A stretch of DNA of 38,035 nt from Loktanella sp. (GTDB taxonomy: Bacteria > Pseudomonadota > Alphaproteobacteria > Rhodobacterales > Rhodobacteraceae): NCBI GenBank assembly GCA_024635625.1, contig JAGXIQ010000139.1, positions 1 through 38,035 of the forward strand. The letters are read 5' to 3'. Below are positions 16,793 to 26,575 of this stretch, in pieces. The translations under genes were made by a program, and so were the position numbers. The stretch's first letter is position 1; every line of letters starts with the position of its first letter. The notes beneath the pieces were generated by a model, which ran no database searches, was not told the origin of the DNA, and worked only from the letters and a program-made list of their open reading frames with translations.

Positions 16793-17962
16793 ATGGCAGG
16801 TAACAACGGGGGCCCCTGGGGGGGCGGTGGCGACGATAACCGGGGCAACAACGGCAACAGCAATGGTGGGAACCCTCCGCCACGGCCACCGCGTCGTCCG
16901 GGTGAAGGGCCGCAAATTCCTGAAATTGACGAGTTGATGAACAAAGGCCGCGAACAGTTGCGCGTTCTGATGGGAGGCCGGGGCGGCAAAGGGCCGAACG
17001 GAACCGGCGGCGGTGGTGGCAATGGGCCCGCGCTGACCCGTGGCACAATTGGGCTTGGTGTTCTGGCGGCAGTTGTTCTGTGGGGCATGGCGTCGATCTA
17101 TACAGTCAAACCCGAAGAACAATCGGTCGAACTGTTACTTGGCGATTATATGTCAACCAACGGCCCCGGCTTGAATTTCGCGCCTTGGCCAATCGTCAGC
17201 CGCGAAGTCTTGGCCGTGACGTCTGAACGGTCCATCGACATTGGTACCAGCCGTTCGGGCTTGGATGCCGGTCTGATGCTGACTGGCGACGAAAACATCG
17301 TCGACATCGACTTTCAGGTTGTCTGGAACATCAGTGATCCTCAGCAATTCCTATTCAACCTTGCCGATCCCGAACAGACGATCGAGGCTGTATCTGAATC
17401 TGTTATGCGCGAAATCATCGCGCAAAGTCAGCTGGCGCCGATCCTTAACCGGGACCGTGGTTCTATCGCTGAACGCTTGAAAAGCGAAATCCAAAGCACG
17501 CTCGACAGCTACGCTTCTGGCGTGAACATCGTCCGTGTGAACTTTGACAAGGCCGATCCGCCCGAGCCCGTCATCGCTTCCTTCCGCAAGGTGCAAGACG
17601 CCGAGCAGGAACGTGATCGGCTGCAAAACGTTGCTGACGCCTACGCAAACCGGGTCGAGGCAGAAGCCCGCGGTCAGGCCGCGCAGACAGTTGAGCAGGC
17701 CGAAGGCTACCGCGCTCAAGTCGTCAACGAAGCATCCGGTGAAGCCAGCCGCTTCTCTGCCGTGTTGACGGAATATGCCAAGGCCCCAGAGGTAACGCGC
17801 AAGCGTCTGTATCTGGAAACCATGGAAAAGGTATTGGGACAGTTGGACATCATCCTACTTGACGAAAGCCAAGGCGGACAAGGCGTCGTGCCTTATCTGC
17901 CACTCAACCAGCTTGGCAGCACGCGCCCGGCACCGACCACTACGAACGGAGGGACGAACTAA
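16793..17962 (+). CDS. hflK: FtsH protease modulator HflK
   Basis: HflK is one of two SPFH proteins that form a large periplasmic cage around the membrane protease FtsH and limit its access to membrane substrates. The 389-residue protein has a Gly/Asn/Pro-rich cytoplasmic N terminus (about residues 1-80), one membrane helix at about 84-105 (GTIGLGVLAAVVLWGMASIY), then the SPFH/band-7 domain with EQSVELLLGDY and SVMREIIAQSQLAPILNRDR, and a long Glu/Ala/Arg-rich helical region. AAGGAAG precedes the ATG. Its stop codon overlaps the hflC start by one base (TAATG). Confidence 0.96.
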   Translation: MAGNNGGPWGGGGDDNRGNNGNSNGGNPPPRPPRRPGEGPQIPEIDELMNKGREQLRVLMGGRGGKGPNGTGGGGGNGPALTRGTIGLGVLAAVVLWGMASIYTVKPEEQSVELLLGDYMSTNGPGLNFAPWPIVSREVLAVTSERSIDIGTSRSGLDAGLMLTGDENIVDIDFQVVWNISDPQQFLFNLADPEQTIEAVSESVMREIIAQSQLAPILNRDRGSIAERLKSEIQSTLDSYASGVNIVRVNFDKADPPEPVIASFRKVQDAEQERDRLQNVADAYANRVEAEARGQAAQTVEQAEGYRAQVVNEASGEASRFSAVLTEYAKAPEVTRKRLYLETMEKVLGQLDIILLDESQGGQGVVPYLPLNQLGSTRPAPTTTNGGTN

Positions 17963-18930
17963 TGCGGAAATCCATTTATCTGCTACCCGTCGCCCTTGTC
18001 GTGCTGGTTGTCGCCATGTCGTCGCTGTTTATCGTGGACGAACGTGAAAAGGCGCTGGTCCTGCAATTTGGCCAGATCGTGAAAGTGAAGGAAGAGCCCG
18101 GCCTCGCGTTTAAGATTCCCTTCATCCAGAATGTCGTGACCTATGACGACCGGATCCTGTCCCGTGACTTAGACCCGTTGGAAGTTACGCCGTCCGATGA
18201 CCGTCGTCTGGTTGTCGACGCTTTCGCCCGCTACCGCATCGCGGATGTACGTCAATTCCGTCAGGCTGTCGGTGCCGGAGGTGAAGAGGTCGCCGCCCGT
18301 CGTCTTGACGGTATTCTGCGCGATACGACCCGCAACGTCCTCGGCACCGTGGCGTCGAACGACATCCTGTCGATCGATCGGGCGGCGCTGATGTTGCGCA
18401 TCCGTAACAACGCCATCGCAGAAGCCCGTGGGCTAGGGTTGGAGGTCATCGACGTGCGTCTGAAGCGCACAGACCTGCCGCCGGAAAACCTGAACGCGAC
18501 CTACGAGCGGATGAAGGCAGAGCGGGAACGTGAAGCCGCAGATGAGGTCGCACGCGGTAATGAGGCCGCACAGCGAACCCGTGCAGCCGCAGACCGCACC
18601 GTGGTCGAGGTTACGTCCGAAGCGAACCGTCTGGCTGAGGTAACCCGCGGTGAGGCCGACGCCGAACGTAACGGTATCTTTGCCGAAGCCTTTGGCGCGG
18701 ACCCAGAGTTCTTTGAATTCTATCGCTCGATGACAGCCTACGAGCGCTTTGCCGCACAGGGCCGGTCATCGATGGTGCTTTCGCCAGATTCAGAGTTCTT
18801 CAACTATCTGCAATCCGATCAGGGTCAGGCTGCGAACCGTGCGGCCGCTTCGGCACCTGCGGCCCCGACACCTGCGCCTGCAGCCACACCGGTATCGCCG
18901 GTTGCGGCACCTGCCGACGCGTCGAACTGA
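17962..18930 (+). CDS. hflC: FtsH protease modulator HflC
   Basis: HflC is the partner SPFH subunit of HflK in the FtsH-associated cage. The 322-residue protein has an N-terminal membrane anchor (about residues 4-24, IYLLPVALVVLVVAMSSLFI), the SPFH segment VDEREKALVLQFGQI, and a helical stalk with NLNATYERMKAERERE. The C terminus from about residue 290 is an Ala/Pro-rich tail (AAPTPAPAATPVSP), a feature variable in the family. It is translationally coupled to hflK and followed four bases later by the DUF2065 gene. Confidence 0.96.
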   Translation: MRKSIYLLPVALVVLVVAMSSLFIVDEREKALVLQFGQIVKVKEEPGLAFKIPFIQNVVTYDDRILSRDLDPLEVTPSDDRRLVVDAFARYRIADVRQFRQAVGAGGEEVAARRLDGILRDTTRNVLGTVASNDILSIDRAALMLRIRNNAIAEARGLGLEVIDVRLKRTDLPPENLNATYERMKAEREREAADEVARGNEAAQRTRAAADRTVVEVTSEANRLAEVTRGEADAERNGIFAEAFGADPEFFEFYRSMTAYERFAAQGRSSMVLSPDSEFFNYLQSDQGQAANRAAASAPAAPTPAPAATPVSPVAAPADASN

Positions 18931-18934
18931 CGCT

Positions 18935-19132
18935 ATGATCGGTATAGGTCTGACAGGTCTTGGCCTTGTTTTGATCATCGAGGGGCTGGTGTACGCACTG
19001 GCCCCTTCGCTTGTTGAAGACATGCTGGCTGCTCTGCGACAACTTTCCATACCGGACCGCCGACTGGTCGGACTTGCCGTTCTGGCCACTGGGGCAGCAT
19101 TACTGTGGCTTGCCACCCTAATAGGGGCATAA
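18935..19132 (+). CDS. DUF2065 small membrane protein (YjeT family)
   Basis: This 65-residue protein has two hydrophobic segments, about residues 3-22 (GIGLTGLGLVLIIEGLVYAL) and 45-63 (VGLAVLATGAALLWLATLIG), joined by a short amphipathic stretch containing LRQLSIPDRRLVG. It fits the DUF2065/YjeT family, of unknown function. In Escherichia coli yjeT also follows hflK and hflC, so the gene order is conserved over a long evolutionary distance and suggests a role with the HflKC-FtsH complex. The start at 18935 lies four bases after the hflC stop. Confidence 0.88.
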   Translation: MIGIGLTGLGLVLIIEGLVYALAPSLVEDMLAALRQLSIPDRRLVGLAVLATGAALLWLATLIGA

Positions 19133-19240
19133 GGTCACGTTTCGTTCACCATTTGCATTCCGACTTTGCGCCACGGGTTTTGCGGCCTAGGTTCAATCCC
19201 AACGCAGCGCGATTGCGCACCACAACAAGGAGTCCGCCCC

Positions 19241-20800
19241 GTGAGGTCACAGGCCAAAGCCCAATCAAAAGTCGATCCGCGTGCCATGCTGTCCGGTCTG
19301 GCGCTGACAACGGCACTGGTATTCGCGCAGGCTTTGCCCGGATTCGCGCAGATCAACCCTGAAACGACCACCGCCGACACCACGCAGGCGCTGCCCGGTG
19401 CCGTGGCTGACCGTCCGTTGACCTTCGCCGACCTGGCCGCACAGGTCAGTCCATCGGTCGTGAATATCACGACCTCAACGACCGTCGCGGGACGCGATAT
19501 GCCGCAAGGTATCGTCCCTGAAGGCTCTCCGTTCGAGGATTTCTTTAACGATCTTCAAGATGGTCCCGGCGGCCAGCCTCGCCGATCAAGCGCGCTGGGA
19601 TCCGGCTTTGTGATCTCTGCCGACGGTTATATCGTGACCAACAACCACGTTATTGAAGGCGCCGACGAGATCGAGATCGAGTTTTTTCCGGGTGACGGCC
19701 AACCCTCTGAACAATTGCCCGCCACGCTGGTCGGCACTGATCCCAATACCGACATCGCGGTTTTGAAGGTTGAGTACGACACGCCGCTGCAATTTGTTGA
19801 ATTCGGTGACAGCAATGGGGTCGGTGCGCGTGTCGGCGACTGGGTCATGGCAATGGGCAATCCATTGGGCCAAGGCTTTTCGGTTTCGGCAGGCATCGTA
19901 TCCGCCCGCAACCGGGCGCTGTCCGGCACTTATGATGATTATATCCAGACTGACGCCGCTATCAATCGCGGCAACTCTGGCGGACCGCTGTTCAACATGG
20001 ATGGTGACGTCGTTGGTGTGAATACTGCGATCCTTTCGCCAAACGGCGGGTCAATTGGTATCGGCTTTGCCATGTCGTCCGCTGTGGTCAGCAATGTCGT
20101 GGACCAGTTGCAGGAATTCGGCGAAACGCGTCGCGGCTGGCTTGGCGTGCGCATTCAGGATGTAACACCCGACATGGTCAGCGCCATCGACGGGCTGGAC
20201 GGTGCGCGCGGTGCGTTGATCACCGATGTTCCGCCGGGTCCGGCAGAGGACGCTGGGCTGCTGTCCGGTGACGTTATCCTGACCTACGACGGAACCGAAG
20301 TTGCAGATACGCGTGAACTGGTGCGCATGGTCGGCAACTCTGCCGTCGGCGCGACGATTCCAATGCAGGTCTTGCGCGGCGGTGAAGAGACGATGATCGA
20401 TGTCACCTTAGGTCGTCGAGAAACTGACGAGGCGACTGCCTTTCCTGCATCTGATACCGAAACCGAAGACCCTGCCGCCGCGACCGGTGAAATGCTAGGT
20501 CTGACCCTGTCGCCCATTACACCGGAACTGACCGAGGAATACGGGTTGGACGACCGCCCCGGTTTGGTCATCACAGCGATCGATCCGGCATCTGATGGTG
20601 CTGGCAAGGGATTGAGCGAGGGTGATCTGATCACTGATGCAGGCCAGCAACCGGTTGCGACGCTGGACGAGTTGCAGGCGCGCATCGACAACGCGGTCGA
20701 GGCCGGTCAGACGTCTTTGTTGCTTTTGGTTCGCCGTGACGGAAACCCGCGTTTTCTGGCGCTGTCACTCGCAGACGCGGATGGGGCAGACAAAAACTGA
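19241..20800 (+). CDS. Do-like periplasmic serine protease (DegP/DegQ family)
   Basis: This HtrA-type protease and chaperone degrades damaged periplasmic proteins. From the GTG at 19241 it is 519 residues. AAGGAG at 19227-19232 lies eight bases before this GTG, while an in-frame ATG 75 bases upstream has no such site, so GTG is preferred. A signal peptide follows (LSGLALTTALVFAQALPGFA). The trypsin-like domain has H136 in TNNHVIEG, D171 in NTDIAVLK and S246 in RGNSGGPLFN. Two PDZ domains follow, starting near GWLGVRIQDV and EMLGLTLSPI. It ends the hflKC unit, with 108 bases between it and the DUF2065 gene, and a perfect terminator hairpin lies downstream. Whether it is closer to DegP or DegQ/MucD cannot be settled by eye. 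Confidence 0.95.
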   Translation: MRSQAKAQSKVDPRAMLSGLALTTALVFAQALPGFAQINPETTTADTTQALPGAVADRPLTFADLAAQVSPSVVNITTSTTVAGRDMPQGIVPEGSPFEDFFNDLQDGPGGQPRRSSALGSGFVISADGYIVTNNHVIEGADEIEIEFFPGDGQPSEQLPATLVGTDPNTDIAVLKVEYDTPLQFVEFGDSNGVGARVGDWVMAMGNPLGQGFSVSAGIVSARNRALSGTYDDYIQTDAAINRGNSGGPLFNMDGDVVGVNTAILSPNGGSIGIGFAMSSAVVSNVVDQLQEFGETRRGWLGVRIQDVTPDMVSAIDGLDGARGALITDVPPGPAEDAGLLSGDVILTYDGTEVADTRELVRMVGNSAVGATIPMQVLRGGEETMIDVTLGRRETDEATAFPASDTETEDPAAATGEMLGLTLSPITPELTEEYGLDDRPGLVITAIDPASDGAGKGLSEGDLITDAGQQPVATLDELQARIDNAVEAGQTSLLLLVRRDGNPRFLALSLADADGADKN

Positions 20801-20830
20801 TACCGCCGTTAAAGCGTAAACTGAATCAGC

Positions 20831-20859
20831 GTCGCCCTAGATCTAGGGCGACGTTTTTT
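20831..20859 (+). terminator. Rho-independent terminator after the hflKC-protease unit
   Basis: A perfect 22-base palindrome at 20831-20852 (arm GTCGCCCTA, centre GATC) is followed by GTTTTTT. It lies 30 bases after the protease stop codon. Confidence 0.93.
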
Positions 20860-20879
20860 ATGGGGTGATCGATTGTTGT

Positions 20880-21389
20880 CTAGCGAATGGGCGCTGCAAC
20901 GATGCCAAGTCCGCGCGCAGTCTTTATCCCCAACAGCGGCGAATCCAGTCCGTCGCTACGCTGGAAATTCTGGACTGCAAGGCTCGTAGTCTCATCGTAT
21001 TGTCCGGTGATTTGGCCGTCGTATGCGCGCCGGATCAGCAGGGCGCGTTGCAAGGTGGACACGAATGCGGCGGTATAGACCGGGGGGCAGACAGTCTCGA
21101 AACGCGTACCGGCGCCGACCGTTACAGTCTGCGGTCGCGTAATGGTGCGATAGACGGCCGGATTGACGAGCGTGCCGTCTTGCGCGCGCGCCTCCGGTGC
21201 AACCTCGATCAATTCTTCGACGATGTTCGTCTGTGTCGGTCCCGCTGTCATGGTATAGCAGCGGCCAAGGGCGTCAGTCTCAATTTCGCCTAAAGAGACG
21301 ACGATCGGGGCGGGTGCGATTTCTGTCGCGCTGTCAGTCGTCGTGCAGGCGACCAAGGCAAGCGGCAATATCAGGGTCAGGCGGTACAT
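20880..21389 (-). CDS. Putative outer-membrane lipoprotein with peptidoglycan-binding-like C terminus
   Basis: The 169-residue product begins with a lipoprotein signal peptide, MYRLTLILPLALVACTTT, with the lipid-modified cysteine at the LVAC box. The start at 21389 is chosen because GAGGAG lies just upstream and the signal peptide then starts at once; an ATG 33 bases earlier adds a polar extension. Residues from about 112 to 160 (VSTLQRALLIRRAYDGQITG, then TSLAVQNFQRSDGLDS) resemble the PG_binding_1 fold, which binds cell-wall peptidoglycan. The middle part, with two cysteines in GRCYTMTAG and ETVCPPVY, is not recognised. It is divergent from the ferredoxin gene. Confidence 0.8.
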   Translation of the reverse strand: MYRLTLILPLALVACTTTDSATEIAPAPIVVSLGEIETDALGRCYTMTAGPTQTNIVEELIEVAPEARAQDGTLVNPAVYRTITRPQTVTVGAGTRFETVCPPVYTAAFVSTLQRALLIRRAYDGQITGQYDETTSLAVQNFQRSDGLDSPLLGIKTARGLGIVAAPIR

Positions 21390-21533
21390 CGGGTCTCCTC
21401 GGGGATCGTCATAGAGTGTCATGCCGCGCCGGGAAAGGGCGGTGATACAATGCGTAGCATGTTAGCGCGCGATTTGTGGCTGGCAGCGCCCGGGTCATTC
21501 CCTTAGAACTTTCGCAAGCTCAAATCGCAGTAA

Positions 21534-21868
<335 letters not shown>

Positions 21869-21869
<1 letters not shown>

Positions 21870-22654
21870 TGCGGCTGGCGGTCGCGGCTGGGCTGCTGGC
21901 CTGTCTTGTGACCGATGCGGCGGCATGTACCACGCCGCCGCAAGCTATTGCCGGCAGCTTCGTGACCGACAAGCAGCCCGGTGTGGGGGTGTCCGCCGCA
22001 TGGTTCGCAGAAGCGACAACGATCTATGATCACGGCATCCTTGGTGACGCGGTCGAGGCGGCGACCCTGTCGGTGAATAGCAACCTAGCAGGTCCAACCG
22101 GTTGCGACGCCTTGTCCATTGCCGCTGGCGAAGGTCACGTCTTTGAGGATACAGCGCCGCGCATATTCGATTTGGACGGTGATGGGCGCAAAGAGGTGAT
22201 CGTTGTCCGCACCAGCCTGACGCAAGGTGCGCAATTGGCAATATACGGGCTTCGTGACGGCGATCTGACTATTTTGTCGACGACCCCTTACATTGGGCAG
22301 ACCCACCGCTGGCTTGCGCCCATCGGCGCTGGCGACATCGACGGGGATGGCCGTATCGAAGTCGCCTATATTGACCGCCCGCATCTGGCAAAGGTCATGC
22401 GTGTGTGGCGGTTCGATGGCGTTGCGTTGACCGAAGGCTATCGCATTGAGGGTCTGACAAACCACCGCATCGGAGACCGTACGATCAGCGGCGGTTTTCG
22501 AACCTGTGACGGTGTGACAGAGGCCGTGACTGCCAGTGCGGACTGGTCGCGGATCATTGCGACGCGGATTGAAGAGGGTCGTGCGCTGGTGCGCGATTTA
22601 GGACCAACTTCAGGTACCGCAGCGTTTGCGACTGCGATGAATTGCAAACAGTAG
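21869..22654 (+). CDS. Exported FG-GAP/VCBS-repeat-like protein
   Basis: The 261-residue protein has an N-terminal signal peptide (MRLAVAAGLLACLVTDAAA) and two calcium-binding-like FG-GAP loops, FDLDGDGRKEVIVV near residue 97 and GDIDGDGRIEVAYI near residue 152, the pattern of beta-propeller VCBS proteins. It is probably a small periplasmic or surface beta-propeller. The catalytic role, if any, is unknown. It is translationally coupled to the cytoplasmic ferredoxin gene, an unexpected pairing for proteins in different compartments. Confidence 0.85.
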
Positions 22655-22722
22655 GTCAGAGGCGTGCGCTGTAACCTGGCTGCGTCTGATCGACAGTATT
22701 TTGTCTAGTAGAACGGAATCCG

Positions 22723-23484
22723 TCAGGCAAGGGCGACGAGCAGGCCGAGTAAAACGACCTCGGCGATTTGTTGCGAAGCGCCGAGGATATCGCCGGTTTG
22801 CCCGCCGATCTTGTTGCGGGCGATCAGGCCCCACAGGACCGAAACGCCCACGAGTACCGGCAGGGCGATCAGCGACGCAGAGCCGATCGTAACGGCTGCG
22901 ACTATGACGCCAATTGCGGTTGCGAGTGCTAATGTATCTGTCTTTGGGCGGCCAACGCTATGGCTGAGGCCGCCGTCGCGAGCAAAAGGCAGGAAACGGC
23001 CAAGGGCGATCATTGGCAAACGCGATAACGCGCCAATGGCGATGGCTAAAGGCCAAAATGGACCCATCAAAAGAAGGGTCCAATATTGCCACCGCAAAAT
23101 CACACTGACGATCAGCCCCAGCACACCGTACGTTCCGATCTGGCTGTCTTTCATGATCGCAAGTCTGCGCGTCGGGTCCCAGCCCCCCCATAGTCCATCA
23201 AGACTGTCGGCAAGGCCGTCTTCGTGCATGGCGCCGGTCACTATCATTTGCGTGGCGATCAGGATCATGGCGGCAGTCCCAGTAGGCAGACCGCACCGCA
23301 GCGCAAGGCTCGCTGCGAGGGCGGCGAATAGCGCTATAACCATTCCAGCCAAGGGCCAGGCCCAAGCGGCACGTGCACCACGGGCGGTCGCGATTGCGAA
23401 ATCGACCCGCACCGGCAAGCGTGTCAGCAGCCCAAGGGCCGCAGGAAGATCGGCTAGGGACGCCAAGGCTTTGTCGTTGGGCAA
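22723..23484 (-). CDS. cobS: Adenosylcobinamide-GDP ribazoletransferase (cobalamin synthase)
   Basis: CobS joins adenosylcobinamide-GDP with alpha-ribazole (phosphate) at the inner membrane, the last assembly step of cobalamin. The protein is very hydrophobic with about seven helices and carries the family motif GAMHEDGLADSLDGLWGGWD, whose acidic residues bind metal. The start is uncertain. A TTG at 23484 preceded by AGGGAG gives 253 residues, the family's usual length, and begins just before the conserved LADLPAALGLLTRLPV. An ATG at 23550 would add 22 polar residues and lacks a clear ribosome site. It is divergent from cobT, which supplies its alpha-ribazole phosphate substrate. Confidence 0.92.
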   Translation of the reverse strand: MPNDKALASLADLPAALGLLTRLPVRVDFAIATARGARAAWAWPLAGMVIALFAALAASLALRCGLPTGTAAMILIATQMIVTGAMHEDGLADSLDGLWGGWDPTRRLAIMKDSQIGTYGVLGLIVSVILRWQYWTLLLMGPFWPLAIAIGALSRLPMIALGRFLPFARDGGLSHSVGRPKTDTLALATAIGVIVAAVTIGSASLIALPVLVGVSVLWGLIARNKIGGQTGDILGASQQIAEVVLLGLLVALA

Positions 23485-23561
23485 GACATGCTCCCTATCG
23501 GGGTTTTCATTCCGTGGCCCATCGTTAGACAGGTCCCGACATAACCGCAACGAGGACGACC

Positions 23562-24578
23562 ATGACGGCCCCTTTCACCAGCCTCTCGACCTTTCGCGAC
23601 ATTCTTGCTGCAGCGGCTTCGCCGGATCAGGCGGCCATCGCCGGTGCGACGGCACGCAATGGGCAATTAACCAAACCGCCTGGCGCATTGGGACGGCTAG
23701 AGGATCTGGCGCAATGGGTTGCTGGATGGCAAGGTACCGATCGGCCCCGAATTATCGCGCCGCAGATTGTGATCTTCGCAGGAAATCACGGCGTCTGCGC
23801 GCAAGGTGTATCGCTTTTTCCACCAGAGGTGACGGCACAGATGGTTGGCAACTTTCAGGCGGGTGGTGCTGCGATCAACCAGTTAGCTAAGACCTTTGGT
23901 GCGCGGATGGACGTGGTGGCACTGGAACTGGATCATCCGACGCTAGATTTCACGCAAGGCCCTGCGATGACCGATGCAGAGGTTGTTGCCGCCTTGACGG
24001 CGGGATGGAATGCGGTGGATGCGACATCAGATTTGTTGATCGTGGGTGAGATGGGTATCGGCAATACCACGGCCGCAGCGGCCATCGCGACCGCGCTTTA
24101 TGGTGGTGATGCAGGTGATTGGACCGGGCGCGGCACCGGCGTCGACGACGAAGGACTTGCGCGCAAGACCGATGTTGTCGCGCGTGGATTGGCGCGGAAT
24201 GACGACGCGATGACAGATCCCCTGCAAGTTCTACGCTGTGTTGGTGGCAGAGAAATTGCCGCAATGGCGGGGGCCATTGCGCGGGCGCGGGTGGACCGGG
24301 TGCCGATGATTCTTGACGGTTTCATCTGCTGCGCTGCTGCTGCCGTATTGGCACAGACGGTGCCGGGGGCGCTGGATCATGCCGTCGCGGGACACGTCAG
24401 CGCTGAAGGCTCGCATCAAAAACTGCTGTCAAAGCTTGAAAAAGACCCGCTTTTGTCACTTGGTCTACGGTTGGGCGAAGGTTCAGGTGCTGCCCTTGCC
24501 ATCGGTATCGTCCAAGCGGCTGTGGCGTGCCATTCCGGTATGGCGACGTTTGCAGAAGCGGCCGTCAGCGCAGGCTAG
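23562..24578 (+). CDS. cobT: Nicotinate-nucleotide--dimethylbenzimidazole phosphoribosyltransferase
   Basis: CobT activates the lower base of cobalamin: it transfers ribose phosphate from nicotinate mononucleotide to dimethylbenzimidazole, making alpha-ribazole 5'-phosphate for CobS. The 338-residue protein has the family motifs [40 protein letters not shown] and the catalytic glutamate E306 in [10 protein letters not shown], equivalent to E317 of the Salmonella enzyme. GAGGACGACC precedes the ATG. The stop codon is shared with the stop of the convergent antiporter gene through the palindrome CTAG at 24575-24578. Confidence 0.97.
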   Translation: MTAPFTSLSTFRDILAAAASPDQAAIAGATARNGQLTKPPGALGRLEDLAQWVAGWQGTDRPRIIAPQIVIFAGNHGVCAQGVSLFPPEVTAQMVGNFQAGGAAINQLAKTFGARMDVVALELDHPTLDFTQGPAMTDAEVVAALTAGWNAVDATSDLLIVGEMGIGNTTAAAAIATALYGGDAGDWTGRGTGVDDEGLARKTDVVARGLARNDDAMTDPLQVLRCVGGREIAAMAGAIARARVDRVPMILDGFICCAAAAVLAQTVPGALDHAVAGHVSAEGSHQKLLSKLEKDPLLSLGLRLGEGSGAALAIGIVQAAVACHSGMATFAEAAVSAG

Positions 24579-26494
24579 CGGCTGTTGTTTGAGGTGTCGC
24601 CGGGGCGGCGGGGAAGAAGGCGTTCCTTCTCCTCCGTTTCTCGGTTCTGCACATGGGTCGCCAAAGCGGTTTCCAGATCGTTGTTTAACTTCTTGGCGCG
24701 GGCGATGTAGGCCGGGTTGTCACCGACGGGAACACCGGGTTTGTAAAGCTCTGCCAATTCCCGAACCATATCTCGGTCGGAGTGATAGAACATCGTCTCT
24801 GCCTCGGCGGCCTCGAAATCCGTCAGGCCAAGGTTTTCCAGCGCGTAGCGCCCTGCGCGCAACGAACTGTCAAACATTTCTCTGACGATGTCATCGGCAC
24901 CCGCGGCGTAAAGCTCATAGACATGCACCCTGTCACGCGCGCGGGCGATGATATGGATGTCGGGCCGCACCTTGCGGACATAGGCGACCAGTCGCGTCGC
25001 GGTATTCTTGTCGTCCACAGCCACCAGCATGACACGCGCGTCGTCGATACCAGCGGCGGCCAGCAGGTCAGGTCGGGTCGGGTCACCGAAGAACCCGCGA
25101 TAGCCGAATTTGCGCATCATCTGAACTGCCGACAGGTCGTTGTCGATCACGACCGTGGAAAAGCCAGCCGACTGGATCATCCGGTTCGCCATCTGACCAA
25201 AGCGGCCAATGCCCGCGATGATCACTGCACCCTGTTCATCGACTTCATCGTGCTCGTGATCCTCGACTTCGTCCATGCGGCGAGTCAGCCAGTCGTAGCC
25301 TATGAACAGAAGCGGCGTGACCAGCATTGTCAGGGCGATGACCAATAGCAGCATCTCTGACAACCCATTCGACAGGACCCCCTGCTGAGACGAGAAAGAG
25401 ATCAGCACAAAGCCAAACTCTCCAGCTTGGGCCAGACCCAGTGTGAAGAGCCAGCGATCCTTGCCACGCATCTTGAACAACAACGAAAGAGCGTAAAGCA
25501 CTGCGCCCTTAATGATGATGACCCCGACGACGTAGGACGCGACGCGTACCGGCTCTGCTGCGAGCAGGGTAAAGTTAATCCCAGCCCCGACGGTGATAAA
25601 GAATAGACCTAGCAGCAGTCCCTTGAACGGCTCTAGGTCGCTTTCTAATTCATGGCGAAATTCAGAGTTTGCAAGAACAACGCCTGCAAGGAACGTACCA
25701 AGGGCCGGGGATAGGCCAACCATGCCCATCAACACGGCAATCGCCACGACCATCAGCAATGCGAGAGCCGTATACATTTCCCGCAATTTTGCCTGGTGAA
25801 TATAGCGGAACACGGGGCGGGTCAGGTAGATGCCTGCAAGTACAACTGCGGCAACGGCCCCAATGGTCACCAGCGTGACACCCCATCCCGGCAAGCCGTC
25901 AACCAGCGACAAGGCTGCATGGCTTTCGTCCGGAGAGACACGTTGCACTGAACCGTCTGGCGCGAAAGTGACACGACTGGAAGAGACGGCCAACAATGGC
26001 AGAAGGGCCAGCATGGGAATGACCGCGATATCCTGCGTCAGAAGCACGGAGAATGTCGATCTTCCACCCCCGGTCTGCATCAATCCCTTTTCGGATAGGG
26101 TCTGCAGCACGATGGCAGTCGATGACAGAGCCATAATCAAACCGATAGCGAACGATGTTTGCAGGTTGTAGCCAAGTGCAATGCCCGCGCCTGTGACAAT
26201 GGCCGTCGTCAAGGCGATTTGCAGTCCACCCAGTCCGATCAACCTGTCGCGCATATCCCATAGGGCACGCGGTTCCAGTTCCAGACCGATCAGGAACAAC
26301 ATCATCACGACGCCGAATTCAGCAAAATGCTGGATATCCTTCGCCTCGGTCCCGACAAGACCTGTCAGTGGCCCGATAACGATGCCGGCGGCCAGATATC
26401 CCAAGACAGAGCCGAGGCCCAGACGCGCAGCAAAAGGCACCGCAATGACAGCGGCACCTAGATAAATTGTGGCCTGCAATAGAAAAGTATCCAT
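24575..26494 (-). CDS. Kef-type monovalent cation:proton antiporter (CPA2) with TrkA-N domain
   Basis: The 639-residue protein exchanges K+ (or Na+) for protons across the inner membrane. Residues 1-400 form a membrane domain of about 12 helices with the signatures [31 protein letters not shown] and a Kef-like segment [11 protein letters not shown]. After an acid/His-rich linker ([14 protein letters not shown]), residues 422-540 form a TrkA-N nucleotide-binding domain with [10 protein letters not shown] and D451 at the end of the second strand. A charged C-terminal tail of about 100 residues follows. It resembles KefB/KefC, which glutathione adducts gate; no KefF/KefG-type quinone reductase lies beside it, so glutathione control is unproven. 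Confidence 0.93.
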   Translation of the reverse strand: MDTFLLQATIYLGAAVIAVPFAARLGLGSVLGYLAAGIVIGPLTGLVGTEAKDIQHFAEFGVVMMLFLIGLELEPRALWDMRDRLIGLGGLQIALTTAIVTGAGIALGYNLQTSFAIGLIMALSSTAIVLQTLSEKGLMQTGGGRSTFSVLLTQDIAVIPMLALLPLLAVSSSRVTFAPDGSVQRVSPDESHAALSLVDGLPGWGVTLVTIGAVAAVVLAGIYLTRPVFRYIHQAKLREMYTALALLMVVAIAVLMGMVGLSPALGTFLAGVVLANSEFRHELESDLEPFKGLLLGLFFITVGAGINFTLLAAEPVRVASYVVGVIIIKGAVLYALSLLFKMRGKDRWLFTLGLAQAGEFGFVLISFSSQQGVLSNGLSEMLLLVIALTMLVTPLLFIGYDWLTRRMDEVEDHEHDEVDEQGAVIIAGIGRFGQMANRMIQSAGFSTVVIDNDLSAVQMMRKFGYRGFFGDPTRPDLLAAAGIDDARVMLVAVDDKNTATRLVAYVRKVRPDIHIIARARDRVHVYELYAAGADDIVREMFDSSLRAGRYALENLGLTDFEAAEAETMFYHSDRDMVRELAELYKPGVPVGDNPAYIARAKKLNNDLETALATHVQNRETEEKERLLPRRPGDTSNNSR

Positions 26495-26575
26495 GCCTAC
26501 CCTATCGCAAGGCGCTAGTTGTTAAGCAATGGCACCGCGATCACGGATGGTTTCGCTACTGTCATGCGACAGGCC

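Noticed and set aside
21503-21517. Half of an iron-control-element-like motif (TTAGAA-N3) upstream of the ferredoxin gene
   Set aside because: The second half does not match TTCTAA well, so it does not support Irr control.
23485-23561. Cobalamin riboswitch between cobS and cobT
   Set aside because: The gap is only about 77 bases, too short, and no B12-box-like sequence was seen.
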